64,000 nucleotides of DNA from Acinetobacter sp. ANC 4169 (GCF_002135355.1 NZ_NEGE01000002.1:186001-250000), one strand, 5' to 3'. Positions 37,124 through 46,706 are shown, counted from the stretch's first letter. Notes: a model not told the origin generated them from the letters alone. A program made the numbers and translations.

Positions 37124-37382
37124 TGAAAATTTTCCTAGATAGATTACTGTTTTACAAACATTTATTTTTACCTTGCAAAACTAATGCAAAATAAGTGCAA
37201 AGCAGTAATAAAAAACGAAATGCATTTTAGCAATTATGACAATTTATTCAACGCTAAATTAAGCTTTATAAATCTCACTGATTTGGGACATACGCCATTA
37301 TTTCAACACATAAATAAAAAAGCTTAAGACAAAACAATGAAAACTTGGCTCGATTTCTTTACGGGACATACAATCAAAAAGT

Positions 37383-38522
37383 TTAATTAAAGCAAACCCT
37401 ATTTCGGCCAGCGTTTTTAGCTTTGTACAAACGTTTATCTGCTATTTCTAAAGCACTAATGAACTGAGATTCTGCATCTATTCGAGCTGCACCAAAACTT
37501 ACGGTAGTTCTTATATTATTAATAAAAAGTTGATCTTCAATTTTTTTGCGTAAACGTTCAACTAAAGCTAATGAAGATTTTTCATCTGAACTTTGCAGCA
37601 ATATAATAAATTCTTCTCCGCCATATCTGCCGACAACATCACCTTGCCGAATATTGGATCTGCATATATCCGCAATTGCGCACAAAATTTTATCCCCTAC
37701 GGTATGTCCCCATGTATCATTTATAATCTTGAAATGATCAACATCACACATCACAAGATAAACTTCACTATGCTGCAATTTTTTAAACAAGTCTTCGGTT
37801 TTTTCTAAAAAACCATTACGGTTATACAGCTGCGTTAAAGAATCTTTCAATCTTTCTTCGTTAATAATACTAAACCTTTCTTTTACAGCTACAGCTGAAA
37901 CGACAATTGCAAACCACAGACTGATGAGTATATTTACTGCAATCATCATCATCCACCACGTTGTTGTGGCTAAGGTGACCATTTGCACATTTTGAAGGTA
38001 TACAATGACGATTAAAGTTCTGATAACAGCATAAGTAATTAAGAGAAAGTAACTAAAGCATAAAAGCTTTTCTAAGACGTCTGTTCTTTTCAATAAAGCA
38101 TACACTTTCGGAAGTGCTAACGCTTCTAAGCATAAAATCGCAATATTAATTGTGACTATGCGTGGCCATAACTGCTCATCGATATACTTGAAATATAAAA
38201 GAAAAACCATAGCCGCGATCATAAAAAGAGAAGCTACAAACATATTTAACCTAGAATTGGCTTTTAACAGCATTCCATGTGTGACTGCCCCAGCTCCGCC
38301 TAAATAGAAAAGTGCAAACCATGGCGCAGTCAGTTTCAATTGTGCATTTGTCATCAATGTCTGTGCAGCTAATGCTACTGATGGCAAAATACAACTCAGC
38401 CCCATCCACAATAAATATTTGGGAGCCTTAAACCATAAATGTGCAACAATAAAAACAGCACCAATGAGCATTAAGCAAATCGGGTAAACTAACAAAAAAT
38501 ATTGGGTATCTGGCTGATTCAC
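37383..38522 (-). CDS. Membrane-bound diguanylate cyclase
   Basis: A 379-residue protein making cyclic di-GMP from two GTP. Residues ~1-205 carry six or seven membrane helices forming an uncharacterised sensor; the GGDEF domain follows. The active site is GGEEF near residue 299. An RxxD inhibitory site (RQGD) stands five residues before it, so product feedback is expected. The substrate loop DVDHFKIINDTWGH is intact. No EAL domain. It may influence the pili encoded elsewhere in the window, but there is no operon link. Confidence 0.9.
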   Translation of the reverse strand: MNQPDTQYFLLVYPICLMLIGAVFIVAHLWFKAPKYLLWMGLSCILPSVALAAQTLMTNAQLKLTAPWFALFYLGGAGAVTHGMLLKANSRLNMFVASLFMIAAMVFLLYFKYIDEQLWPRIVTINIAILCLEALALPKVYALLKRTDVLEKLLCFSYFLLITYAVIRTLIVIVYLQNVQMVTLATTTWWMMMIAVNILISLWFAIVVSAVAVKERFSIINEERLKDSLTQLYNRNGFLEKTEDLFKKLQHSEVYLVMCDVDHFKIINDTWGHTVGDKILCAIADICRSNIRQGDVVGRYGGEEFIILLQSSDEKSSLALVERLRKKIEDQLFINNIRTTVSFGAARIDAESQFISALEIADKRLYKAKNAGRNRVCFN

Positions 38523-38698
38523 GGACTGAATGAAACCTAGAGCTGTGTAGTTTTTATTCTAAATTGTTTAGCTAAAAGTATTCAATAAATATTTATTTTT
38601 TATCATAAAAGCTGTATTTTTTATCATTCCTGCTCTTAAGTCGTTCGTTCATTCACCGTTTTATATCATTGCCGGGAAGGAATGCTAAGAACTATCCA

Positions 38699-38990
38699 AT
38701 GATGAAATATGTGATAATAATTAAAATTGTGACTACCAATATAGTCTGGTTATTTACTCTTCCTTTTTTCTATATGGTTTTAAAGGGCGGAAATCCTGAT
38801 CGCTTTCGTGAACATTTCAAAATTTACCTAACTTAACAGTACTCACTCCCAATCAATTATTTGACCAGTTGCTCTTCCCTTATGGATTGGTGTGGGTCTA
38901 ATTGTAATTCCTGGTATTTGGTTTGCTGGTTACTTAGTACGCTGGCATTTAACATCTGACACCAAAACACTAGATGCTTTTCTTAAATAA
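38699..38990 (+). pseudogene. Frameshifted small membrane protein
   Basis: A coherent ~95-residue two-helix protein can be read only by changing frame twice. MMKYVIIIKIVTTNIVWLF... runs in one frame to FREHFK, NLPNLTVLTPNQLFDQLLFP follows in a second, then LWIGVGLIVIPGIWFAGYLVRWHL...FLK and a TAA at 38988 in the third. Each segment is open and makes sense as membrane protein text, so this is a recently broken gene. No ribosome-binding site stands out. Family unknown. Confidence 0.6.
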
Positions 38991-39147
38991 AAAACCATCC
39001 TATAAACAAAGTGTGGAATTGCTATTCAAATAAGAAACCCAATCAAAGATGATTGGAGTTAACACAAAGATTAAGAAAATGATTTATATGAAAATAATTT
39101 TTTATTTTGTATAAGGTGTATTAAGTTAATGTTAGGAATACTTAAAA

Positions 39148-39243
39148 ATGAAGAAATTAGAAATCATCTTTTCAGTAATTTTAGTCCTCGTTATTTTGTA
39201 TGGCATCCAATGGATGTTTCATGGTTTTCCAGCAGGAAATTAA
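39148..39243 (+). CDS. Small membrane protein, 31 aa
   Basis: A short ORF starting MKKLEIIFSVILVLVILYG and ending FPAGN: a single transmembrane helix with a basic start. AGGA lies about 11 bases upstream of the ATG. This resembles the many small single-helix proteins of gamma-proteobacteria; no function is assigned. Note the convergent 118-aa membrane protein gene 55 bases away. Confidence 0.4.
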   Translation: MKKLEIIFSVILVLVILYGIQWMFHGFPAGN

Positions 39244-39297
39244 CATTTCCCTATCAAGTATTCATCCTGATTCGATGTGAGTAATCGTTTTAATGCT

Positions 39298-39654
39298 TTA
39301 CATTAAATCAATGCCGAAATGGCGCAAAATGATAGCCCAGGCAAGAAAAATAAGGATAGTCATTACGCAACAAAGGGCTAGAGACAGCCAAAATCCATAA
39401 CGCTGATAAAGTATTGGAAATGCTAAAAACATAGGTAATGTCGGTACTACATACCAAAAAGTATACCAAGCATGATTGGAAATTTTCTGGGGATCTTGAT
39501 TCTCAATTTTCATCCATATCAGCACAAGTACCGTTACGATAGGTAAGGCTGCAATCAATCCCCCTAGACGGTCACTACGTTTAGCAACTTCTGAAATTAG
39601 TATGACCATCCCAGCAGTTATAGCATATTTAGCAATAAGCCAAACCATATGCAT
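39298..39654 (-). CDS. DUF3147-family membrane protein
   Basis: A 118-residue protein with four predicted helices. The first spans IAKYAITAGMVILISEVAKRSDRLGGLIAALPIVTVLVLIWM, with a charged KRSDRLGG loop between helices 1 and 2 typical of DUF3147 proteins. Function unknown; relatives are inner-membrane proteins. The ATG at 39654 is followed by a second ATG two codons on. It is encoded on its own strand between small or decayed genes. Confidence 0.75.
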   Translation of the reverse strand: MHMVWLIAKYAITAGMVILISEVAKRSDRLGGLIAALPIVTVLVLIWMKIENQDPQKISNHAWYTFWYVVPTLPMFLAFPILYQRYGFWLSLALCCVMTILIFLAWAIILRHFGIDLM

Positions 39655-39828
39655 TTCCTATATGAAATAAAAACTCAATTTTATAGGTCGTTTAAATCAC
39701 CTACACGCTTTATTAGATCTATAGATTACTAAATAGACAAAGAATTTATCATTCTTGTCATCGATTTAAGTTGTATCACGAATCAAGAAATTTAGCTGTG
39801 TACTCAAAATCATGGCTCCGGAAAATCA

Positions 39829-39858
39829 AAGGCCCCACAAATTTGTGAGGCCTTTTAA
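39829..39858. terminator. Terminator downstream of the frameshifted small gene
   Basis: A long near-perfect stem AAAGGCCxCACAAA/TTTGTGxGGCCTTT; T-rich on both strands. It lies five bases past the stop of the minus-strand frameshifted gene. Confidence 0.8.
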
Positions 39859-39862
39859 TAAA

Positions 39863-40004
39863 TTAAACAGTGATATTTTGTGCCTTGATTTGTTCCTCTA
39901 TTTCTCGAATAGTCATTGGATTTTGTATTTTTCTTCCTATTTTTAACTTTTTTATAACAATATCCAGCTGCCACACCTGCACCAATCAAAGTTAATAATT
40001 TCAT
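39863..40004 (-). pseudogene. Small gene with +1 frameshift in an A-run
   Basis: Starts MKLLTLIGAGVAAGYCYKKV, a short hydrophobic anchor followed by basic residues. Removing one A from the run after the GTT codon joins it to a second open frame ending MTIREIEEQIKAQNITV and TAA, for a 46-residue protein. The length (142 bases) is 3n+1, as expected. Ribosome-binding GAG precedes the ATG. Could be a genuine mutation or a homopolymer sequencing error. Confidence 0.5.
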
Positions 40005-40163
40005 CTTTTAACTCAACCCATCAGAAATGCAAGCACATATAACTACCACCTATATCGATTGCATCCCAAGCCCATTTCGATAGCTTTTTGTATGGCAGGT
40101 AATTAGTGTGTATTAAATAAAGAAAGCTGACCTTTCGATGAGCTTATACTTTCTGGTTGTTCA

Positions 40164-40400
40164 TTATAAATCTGTACTCACAAACACGCATTCAATAAAA
40201 GCATCTGCCTCATGATCATCCAGTACTTCAATGTTTACATCTAAATGAATAACTTCAGCCCCAGTCTTTTCTTTAAATTCTGCGAATTTTTGGGTAAGAA
40301 ACTCTTGTATTTCATCTTCAAGCTTAGTTCTTTCAATGCGATATTCTTTTAGTGCTTCTTTTACAGAAAATCCTCCGTGGGCTTTTATTTGTGAATTAAT
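40164..40400 (-). CDS. Possible hypothetical protein without a normal start codon
   Basis: A 78-codon open frame with clearly protein-like text (VKEALKEYRIERTKLEDEIQ, then AEVIHLDVNIEVLDDHEADA), a helical start and an acidic end. No ATG, GTG or TTG lies in frame before this text; only ATT/ATA are available. A GGAGG motif stands near 40372-40377, inside the frame, so the original start may have been lost by mutation. Probably a damaged small gene. It belongs to the same decaying stretch as its neighbours. Confidence 0.35.
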   Translation of the reverse strand: MNSQIKAHGGFSVKEALKEYRIERTKLEDEIQEFLTQKFAEFKEKTGAEVIHLDVNIEVLDDHEADAFIECVFVSTDL

Positions 40401-40411
40401 TTACCATAAAG

Positions 40412-40442
40412 ATGAAAAAAGCCCACCATTTGGCGAGCTTTT
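40412..40442 (-). terminator. Terminator-like hairpin
   Basis: Imperfect stem AAAGCTCGCC/GGTGGGCTTT with a T-run on the minus strand. It lies between the start side of the damaged 78-codon frame and fumC's 3' end, and probably ends the fumC transcript. Confidence 0.6.
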
Positions 40443-40561
40443 AAATCAAAACGTCAAGCATAATCAATCATCAGCAGTTAATTTCTAGAGCTATTGTAGG
40501 CATATCTGCCACAGATAAAAACCACTGATGATCAATTGACAAGACATCTAAACTTTAGATG

Positions 40562-41956
40562 CTATTTCACATTAGGTGAAACCATATTTTCCGGAACTAC
40601 CACGGCATCAAACTGTTCAGCCGTAACCAGATTCAGTTCAACCGCGACCTGTTTTAAGGTTTTGCCTTCCTTATAAGCCGTTTTCGCCACTTTTGCGGCA
40701 TTTTCATAACCAATTACCGGATTTAATGCAGTCACCAACATCAGTGAGTTATGCAGGAAATGATCAATTTTTTCACGGTTTGGTTCAATACCAATGGCAC
40801 AATGGTCATTGAAGCTATTACATGCATCCCCCAGCAACTGAATCGATTGCAATAAGTTAAATGCAATTACTGGCATAAACACATTCAGCTCAAAGTTGCC
40901 CGAAGCCCCTGCTACATTAATGGTCGTATCATTCCCCAGCACTTGCGCGACCACCATGGTCATGGCTTCACTTTGGGTTGGATTGACCTTGCCTGGCATA
41001 ATGCTTGAACCGGGTTCATTTTCAGGAATGCGAATTTCACCAAAACCACAACGCGGGCCACTGGCCAACCAGCGAATGTCATTGGCAATTTTATTTAAAC
41101 TGCTGGCCAGGGTTTTTAAGGCACCAGAAGCAAATACTGCGGCATCGCGCGCAGCCAAGGCTTCAAACTTGTTCGGTGCAGTCACAAAAGGTAAACCGGT
41201 TAATGTAGCCAGCTGTGCTGCCGCTTTGACCGCATATTCAGGATGTGCATTTAACCCCGTTCCGACCGCTGTACCACCTAAAGGCAATTCGTATAAACCC
41301 AATAAGGCATAATGCAAACGCTTTAACCCATGTTCAAGCTGGGATACATAGCCACTAAATTCCTGTCCCAGTGTTAAAGGTGTGGCATCCTGTAAATGGG
41401 TACGGCCAATTTTAACAATATCTGCAAACTGTTTAGATTTGGCTTCCAAAGTATCGCGTAAACGTGCGACCGCAGGAATCAGCAGTTCATTGATCTGTAA
41501 ACTTGCTGCAACATGAATGGCGGTGGGAAAAGAATCATTGGTTGACTGCGCACGATTGACATGATCATTGGGATGCACCGGTTTTTGTGCCCCTAAAGGA
41601 TTGCCCAGTTTCTGGTTGGCAATATTGGCAATCACTTCATTGCAGTTCATATTGCTTTGCGTACCTGAACCGGTTTGCCAAACCACCAACGGAAATTGGC
41701 TATCCCATTTCCCGCTAATGACTTCTTCTGCGGCATCGACAATATAATGTGACAATTCATGAGGAATTTGCTCTAACTCGGCATTGGTAATGGCTGCTGC
41801 TTTTTTTACCAGCCCCATGGCACGAATCATCGGCCGTGGTAAACGCTCCTGCCCGATTTTAAAGTTTTGCAAACTACGCTGTGTTTGCGCACCCCACATT
41901 GCTTCACTCGGAACCTCTACATCGCCCATGGTGTCGTGTTCAATACGTGTCTGCAT
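40562..41956 (-). CDS. fumC: Fumarate hydratase, class II
   Basis: A 464-residue homotetrameric TCA-cycle enzyme interconverting fumarate and malate, oxygen-stable and iron-free. Superfamily motifs: [12 protein letters not shown] near residue 98, [20 protein letters not shown] near 186, and the signature [13 protein letters not shown] near 318. I choose the third nearby ATG (MQTRIEHD), which is six bases from GAGG and matches family length; earlier in-frame ATGs are too close to or inside the ribosome-binding site. Transcribed alone. Confidence 0.97.
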   Translation of the reverse strand: MQTRIEHDTMGDVEVPSEAMWGAQTQRSLQNFKIGQERLPRPMIRAMGLVKKAAAITNAELEQIPHELSHYIVDAAEEVISGKWDSQFPLVVWQTGSGTQSNMNCNEVIANIANQKLGNPLGAQKPVHPNDHVNRAQSTNDSFPTAIHVAASLQINELLIPAVARLRDTLEAKSKQFADIVKIGRTHLQDATPLTLGQEFSGYVSQLEHGLKRLHYALLGLYELPLGGTAVGTGLNAHPEYAVKAAAQLATLTGLPFVTAPNKFEALAARDAAVFASGALKTLASSLNKIANDIRWLASGPRCGFGEIRIPENEPGSSIMPGKVNPTQSEAMTMVVAQVLGNDTTINVAGASGNFELNVFMPVIAFNLLQSIQLLGDACNSFNDHCAIGIEPNREKIDHFLHNSLMLVTALNPVIGYENAAKVAKTAYKEGKTLKQVAVELNLVTAEQFDAVVVPENMVSPNVK

Positions 41957-42069
41957 CATCAACCTCATTTCCATTTTATAGCTTTAGCCAATTCATCTGT
42001 TTTGACATATTCAATGATCTTAATCAAACACTTTCTTAATGTAAATGATTATTGTTTACAATTTATTTA

Positions 42070-43077
42070 TTAATGTCCTTTTAATGTTTGCTGATAAAAA
42101 CGCCAGCCATCTTCTACAATCTGGGTAATACTGCGTTTCGGTTGCCATTGTAAAATTTCATGGGCTTTTTCTGCAGTTGCACCGACCTGATCCATTTCAG
42201 CATAACTATAAAATGGGGCATCAATGGTTTTAATTTCTGCCTGGGTAACTTTAGCCACTTCACTCAGCAAGGCGCGAATGGACATATTTTGCCCGGCTAT
42301 ATTAAAGGCATCACAGGTATAGGGCTGCGTCCTGAGCCACTTTAAAGTTGCCATAATGGCATCGCAGCAGTCCAGCACGTGTAAGAAGCTACGTTCTACA
42401 GTGCGGTCCAAGGTCTGTGCCTGCTGACGCAGCTCAATATATTCACGCTGTCTGGCTGCTGCCTGTAAGGCCAATGGAATAATATTTTTCGGTAAAGGGG
42501 CAACAAATTCTCCAAGCACGGCGTGTTCAAAGGCACCGGCAATATTGCACAATCTTAAAATGGCAATTTTCCATTCACTGTCGGTCAAAGCAGTATCACG
42601 GATGATTTCTTCCACCATTTGTTGTGATTTTACATAGGGGTTCGGATAAGAATAGTTAAAAGGCACATCCTCGGTCAGGATCAGACTCGACTGCCCATAT
42701 ACTGCCAAGCTGGATAAATGAATCAGTGTCCGGATCCCTGTGCGCTGCATGGCGCGCAGCAGACTCATGATACAACTGACATTGTCGTTATAATATTCCA
42801 GCGGTTTCAGTGCCGATTCTTCTATCGATTTAAAACCGGCAGTATGAATGACCGCTTCTACAGAATATTGTTCAAAAACTTTGTTTAATGCGGGCGTGTT
42901 GCGAATATCTATTTTAACAAAGGGCACATAGCTGCCCGAAATATATTCAAGTCGTTCTAAGGTTTGTAAATTTGCATTGGATAAATTGTCGACAATGATG
43001 ACTTCTTGTCCATAAGCCATCAGGCTTAACGCAATATGTGAGCCTATAAAGCCTAAACCACCAGTCACTAAAATCAT
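42070..43077 (-). CDS. GalE-like NAD-dependent epimerase with altered active site
   Basis: A 335-residue extended SDR closest to UDP-glucose 4-epimerase: NAD loop GGLGFIGSH at 6-14, HTAGFKSIEESALKPLEYY near 80, catalytic Ser in HLSSLAVYG near 121, and LRLCNIAGA near 177. The YxxxK motif reads YVKSQ (residues ~148-152): the tyrosine is present but the lysine is Gln, and the DNA (CAA) is unambiguous. That residue normally lowers the Tyr pKa and holds the NAD ribose, so activity may be weak or changed. It is not beside galactose or capsule genes; tus genes run divergently 71 bases away. Confidence 0.85.
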   Translation of the reverse strand: MILVTGGLGFIGSHIALSLMAYGQEVIIVDNLSNANLQTLERLEYISGSYVPFVKIDIRNTPALNKVFEQYSVEAVIHTAGFKSIEESALKPLEYYNDNVSCIMSLLRAMQRTGIRTLIHLSSLAVYGQSSLILTEDVPFNYSYPNPYVKSQQMVEEIIRDTALTDSEWKIAILRLCNIAGAFEHAVLGEFVAPLPKNIIPLALQAAARQREYIELRQQAQTLDRTVERSFLHVLDCCDAIMATLKWLRTQPYTCDAFNIAGQNMSIRALLSEVAKVTQAEIKTIDAPFYSYAEMDQVGATAEKAHEILQWQPKRSITQIVEDGWRFYQQTLKGH

Positions 43078-43148
43078 TGTATACTACCCTTTTCTTATGA
43101 AGTTTGGATGCATCAATATTGGATTGGGCATTCCTCAAGTGAATTTCG

Positions 43149-43517
43149 ATGAGCACCTTATTACTAATTACCTCCGCTCCAACCTCGATCTATGCCTGGC
43201 ACGCGCTAGGTCTGGCACAGGCTTTACAGGCTAAAAAGCAGCCATTTCGCGTGTTTTTCTATCAGGACGGAGTCGCGGTTGCGAATGCCTTACAATGGGT
43301 TCCAGATGACCAGCGTAATTTGACTGAAGAATGGCAGAAGCTGGCCATTCGCTTACCGGTATGTGTCAGTGCTGCTTTGGCGCGGGGTATTTCGGATCAG
43401 GAAAATGCTAAACGACATCAGATTAGCCAACATAATCTTGCTCAAGGCTTTGAACTGGTTGGACTGGGTGAACTTGCCGATGCAGTACAATCAACACAAC
43501 GTCTGATTCAATTCTAA
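43149..43517 (+). CDS. tusD: Sulfurtransferase TusD
   Basis: A 122-residue DsrE-fold protein of the TusBCD sulfur relay, which passes persulfide sulfur from TusA toward TusE for 2-thiouridine synthesis in tRNA. The active cysteine is in RLPVCVSAALARG (Cys72). First of four consecutive genes tusD-tusC-tusB-tusE on the plus strand. Confidence 0.9.
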   Translation: MSTLLLITSAPTSIYAWHALGLAQALQAKKQPFRVFFYQDGVAVANALQWVPDDQRNLTEEWQKLAIRLPVCVSAALARGISDQENAKRHQISQHNLAQGFELVGLGELADAVQSTQRLIQF

Positions 43518-43560
43518 GATGTTATTTTTGGGAATTTGTTGCTTTTAAAAGGTAAATTGT

Positions 43561-43911
43561 GTGAAATCTGTACTCGTTATTCTAACTCAAGCAAATCTTG
43601 CCAATTTACAAGTGCATGAAAGCTTGTCTGCCACGATGGTACTGGCAACGTTTGGCTGTGACGTCAAAGTTTTGTTGCAAGATGCCGCCCTAAGTTTACT
43701 GCATTCAGAAGTGCAATTTGATCAGCTTAAACATGCCTTTAAAGTTGCTTCGAACATGGTCGATAGCTTTGAATTTTACGACTTAAGTCCCGTACTGGTG
43801 GAAAATAAAAACCGTAACGCCATCTTTGTTACCCAAGCTCAACAAGAGATTGAATTTGTTGAATTTAGTCCCGAGCTGATTCAAAGTTTCGATTTTGTGC
43901 TGTACTGGTAA
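43561..43911 (+). CDS. tusC: Sulfurtransferase complex subunit TusC
   Basis: A 116-residue DsrF-like subunit of the TusBCD heterohexamer, structural rather than catalytic. GTG start. The family shape is recognisable (ATFGCDVKVLLQDAALSLL near residue 28). Second gene of the tus set, 43 bases after tusD and two bases before tusB. Confidence 0.8.
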   Translation: MKSVLVILTQANLANLQVHESLSATMVLATFGCDVKVLLQDAALSLLHSEVQFDQLKHAFKVASNMVDSFEFYDLSPVLVENKNRNAIFVTQAQQEIEFVEFSPELIQSFDFVLYW

Positions 43912-43913
43912 AG

Positions 43914-44216
43914 ATGACGAGTGAAACAATAATGATCAACAAAAGTTTATATTTGCTACAAAGTAGTTTTTCAGCGATACCCGCCACTCTGGAAAAATTA
44001 GCACAACTCTACGGCCCTGAAGATAGTGTTGTACTGATGGGCGAATCGGTCTTACAGTTTCAACAGCCATTTTTGCAACAGCTGGATCGCATTTATGTGC
44101 TGGATACAGATGCAGAAATTCTGGCAAGCCAAACATCAGAACATCTGCAGATTATTTCTTATGCCGAATTTGCAGATCTCTGCCTGAATTATAGCCGCTG
44201 TATCCGTTTGAACTAA
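43914..44216 (+). CDS. tusB: Sulfurtransferase complex subunit TusB
   Basis: A 100-residue DsrH-like protein, third partner of TusBCD. The sequence is divergent; assignment rests on size, the LYLLQSSFSAIPATLEKL opening and its place between tusC and tusE. A second ATG six codons later is an alternative start. Confidence 0.7.
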   Translation: MTSETIMINKSLYLLQSSFSAIPATLEKLAQLYGPEDSVVLMGESVLQFQQPFLQQLDRIYVLDTDAEILASQTSEHLQIISYAEFADLCLNYSRCIRLN

Positions 44217-44229
44217 TTTGAGATTAATG

Positions 44230-44541
44230 ATGAATTTAGAACTCGATCAAGATGGTCACTTAGTCGATTACACCATTTGGAATGAACAGGTTGCACAAGA
44301 ATTAGCAAATACTTTAAGTTTAGAACTTACCGCCTGGCATTTTGAAGTTCTGCATGCCGTGCGCCAGTTCTACCAGCAGTTTGGACATTCCCCGGCCACC
44401 CGTCCGCTGATTAAATTTCTAATGAAAACAGTCAGTAGCGACATCAATAATGCGCTATTACAAGATAGGTTTCAGACCGGTTTAGTGGCACGTCATTTAA
44501 GCCGTCTGGCAGGAATTCCCAAACCACCGAATTGCCTCTAA
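44230..44541 (+). CDS. tusE: Sulfurtransferase TusE (DsrC-like)
   Basis: A 103-residue DsrC/TusE protein that accepts sulfur from TusBCD and presents it to MnmA for tRNA thiolation. It ends in PKPPNCL with the conserved penultimate cysteine, and has FYQQFGHSPATRPLIKFLMK. I use the second of two adjacent ATGs, seven bases from GAG; the first ATG (44227) and an upstream TTG are alternatives. Confidence 0.88.
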   Translation: MNLELDQDGHLVDYTIWNEQVAQELANTLSLELTAWHFEVLHAVRQFYQQFGHSPATRPLIKFLMKTVSSDINNALLQDRFQTGLVARHLSRLAGIPKPPNCL

Positions 44542-44556
44542 TGCCTAGCAGATGGA

Positions 44557-45039
44557 TTAGGACTGGGTCTTGCGTTGTTGCAGATAATTGAAATAATCCG
44601 GAGTCAGTTCAGCTTTAATATGCTTGGCCTGAATGGTTTCATTACATTCTGAACAGACCAAACGTGGCTTCATGCTATGCCCGCAGCTTTGATGAATGTA
44701 TCGCATGGGCTGGCCAATATCTTCATTCATCCATTGGTCTGCCCAATGTGCCATAGACATTAAAATAGGATAAAGCGCCAGCCCTTTTTCCGTCAGGCAA
44801 TATTCATATCGCTCTTGCCGCTGTACATAGGGTTTTTTGACTAAAATACCATGCTCAACCAAATGCTTTAAACGGTCAGACAGCACATGGCGGGTAATAC
44901 CCAGATTTTGCTGAAAGGATTCAAAACGACGCATGCCTAAAAAAGCATTTCGCAAAATCAGCACAGTCCAGCGGTCACCAATCACCGATAAGGTTCTGGC
45001 AATTGAACAGGGTTGTTCGCCAATTTCGTCCCATTTCAT
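44557..45039 (-). CDS. HxlR-family regulator with C-terminal zinc ribbon
   Basis: A 160-residue transcription factor. HxlR winged helix at residues ~10-98: CSIARTLSVIGDRWTVLILRNAF, then RFESFQQNLGITRHVLSDRLKHLVEHGILVKK. The C-terminal extension carries CGH...CSEC (residues ~119-134), a likely metal or redox site. The N-terminal Cys11 is at the position used for thiol sensing in some family members. Convergent with tusE with only 15 bases between stops. No target is visible. Confidence 0.88.
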   Translation of the reverse strand: MKWDEIGEQPCSIARTLSVIGDRWTVLILRNAFLGMRRFESFQQNLGITRHVLSDRLKHLVEHGILVKKPYVQRQERYEYCLTEKGLALYPILMSMAHWADQWMNEDIGQPMRYIHQSCGHSMKPRLVCSECNETIQAKHIKAELTPDYFNYLQQRKTQS

Positions 45040-45280
45040 TTTCTTGAGTCACCGCGCTTAAATTGATACTAAAATGAAGTGATTTATGAATTTTTGCAAG
45101 GAGTTTATAGCTGCTCTCATACCTGAATCATGATCTATCGTCATGACTCAATACCGCTGTTTACTTTGGCAAATCAGTAAATACTTGAGCCTAAATCAGG
45201 ACAAGGATTCCGCCTAAAATAACAAAAATGTACCCCTCAAAATCAAAAAAAACCAATGCTAGAATTAGTGTAGCAAAGCT

Positions 45281-46180
45281 TTAAAAATGAATTTTATCCT
45301 GATTTTCTTCAATAATTTTTAACCATGCCCGCGTGGCCGGATTCATGGCAACCGTGGTATTCCAGGCCATGCTTAAGGTCCAGTTCAGGTTGGGACTTTC
45401 CAGCAGACTGACATTGTATTTTTCCTGATCGAGCTGATCACAATAAATTTTTGGCAATAAGGCAATCCCGACATCTGATTCCACCATTTTGGCAATAAAG
45501 TCCCATTGACTGCTTTTACACACCACATGCGGTTCAAAACCGACATAATTCGCAGCCTGAATAATCATATTGTTTAGACTGAAGGTGTCGTCATAGAGCA
45601 AAAACGACTCTTCTTTTAATTCAATAAGCTGAACTTTTTTCCGGCCTTTCCAATGAGTGGCTTTGCGTGAAAGCAGGCATAATGGCGAATCCATAATTGG
45701 AATTCCACTGAATTGCGGTTTTAAATTCCCCAGTAAAATCCCGACATCGACTTTTTTGGCCAAAATCGCCTCTTCAATGCCAGATGCCCCAACTTCCAGA
45801 AACCTTAATTCTATATGCGGATATTGTTTGTGAAATTTGGCAATCAGGCTACTTAAAAGCACCGACCCCAGTGGCGGCAAGCCCAGTATGAGCTTGCCCT
45901 TGTGTAAATGCCGAACTTGCTCAATGGAGTCAAAAATACGCTGCTGTTCTTCAATAATCACCAAAGCATGTTGATAAATCTGTTCGCCCATATAGGTGAG
46001 TAAAACTTCACGTTTACGTCCAGCTTGCCCCTTGTGAAATAAGGCTACACCAGTTTCTTCTTCCAGTTGGCGAATTGCTTTACTGATGGTTGGCTGGGTC
46101 ACGCACAGATGTTCAGCTGTGCGGGTAAAGCTTTGCAATTGCACAAGTTTGACAAAAATATTCAGGCTCTTAATATCCAC
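45281..46180 (-). CDS. LysR-family regulator (CidR-like position)
   Basis: A 299-residue LTTR: HTH LVQLQSFTRTAEHLCVTQPTISKAIRQLEEETGVALF at residues ~11-47, then an effector domain. It is divergent from the CidA/LrgB genes, the arrangement of cidR-cidAB in other bacteria, so it probably activates them in response to acetate, pyruvate or acid stress. Confidence 0.88.
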   Translation of the reverse strand: MDIKSLNIFVKLVQLQSFTRTAEHLCVTQPTISKAIRQLEEETGVALFHKGQAGRKREVLLTYMGEQIYQHALVIIEEQQRIFDSIEQVRHLHKGKLILGLPPLGSVLLSSLIAKFHKQYPHIELRFLEVGASGIEEAILAKKVDVGILLGNLKPQFSGIPIMDSPLCLLSRKATHWKGRKKVQLIELKEESFLLYDDTFSLNNMIIQAANYVGFEPHVVCKSSQWDFIAKMVESDVGIALLPKIYCDQLDQEKYNVSLLESPNLNWTLSMAWNTTVAMNPATRAWLKIIEENQDKIHF

Positions 46181-46273
46181 AAATATTCCAAATAAGCATA
46201 ATCTTTTTCTTATTATTCATAATTGACTAAGTCAGTCAAATTTAAAATATATGAAAATTCTCCTATTAAGACG

Positions 46274-46705
46274 ATGGCTATGTCACAACGATATTCGCAC
46301 TTTTTGCTGATTGTGCTGCAACTCGGCATTTTAATCGCAATCTGGTTTTTAGGCTCAGTCATTCAGCATGCCTTCAATTTGCCGATTTCCGCCGGTGTGA
46401 TCGGACTATTGCTGTTACTGGCTGCATTGCTGACAGGGTTGTTTAAACTGCAATGGGTCAAAACCGGTGCTGACTTTATTCTGGCAGAACTGGTTTTATT
46501 ATTTATTCCCTGCGTAGTCGGCCTGGTCAAATATAAAAGCCTATTTCTCGCTCAAGGCTGGCAACTGATTTTGGCTGTTGTCTTGGGAACCCTGTGCGTG
46601 ATGGTGATTACCGCATATAGCGTACACCTTGGATTTAAAATTGAATCACGTTTAAAGCAGCGTCAGCACAGCCAAGAAGCAACCATGCTTAAACACGGGG
46701 AATAA
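46274..46705 (+). CDS. CidA/LrgA-family membrane protein
   Basis: A 143-residue holin-like protein with four hydrophobic segments (FLLIVLQLGILIAIWFLG first) and a basic tail. CidA/LrgA proteins influence murein hydrolase activity, programmed lysis and small-carboxylate transport. I start at ATG 46274; the upstream 17 codons in frame look non-coding. One base separates it from the LrgB gene, so they form an operon. Confidence 0.85.
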   Translation: MAMSQRYSHFLLIVLQLGILIAIWFLGSVIQHAFNLPISAGVIGLLLLLAALLTGLFKLQWVKTGADFILAELVLLFIPCVVGLVKYKSLFLAQGWQLILAVVLGTLCVMVITAYSVHLGFKIESRLKQRQHSQEATMLKHGE

Positions 46706-46706
46706 T

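Noticed and set aside
40896-41312. A 138-codon frame opposite fumC
   Set aside because: Reverse-strand shadow of fumC; codon pattern follows fumC, not this frame.
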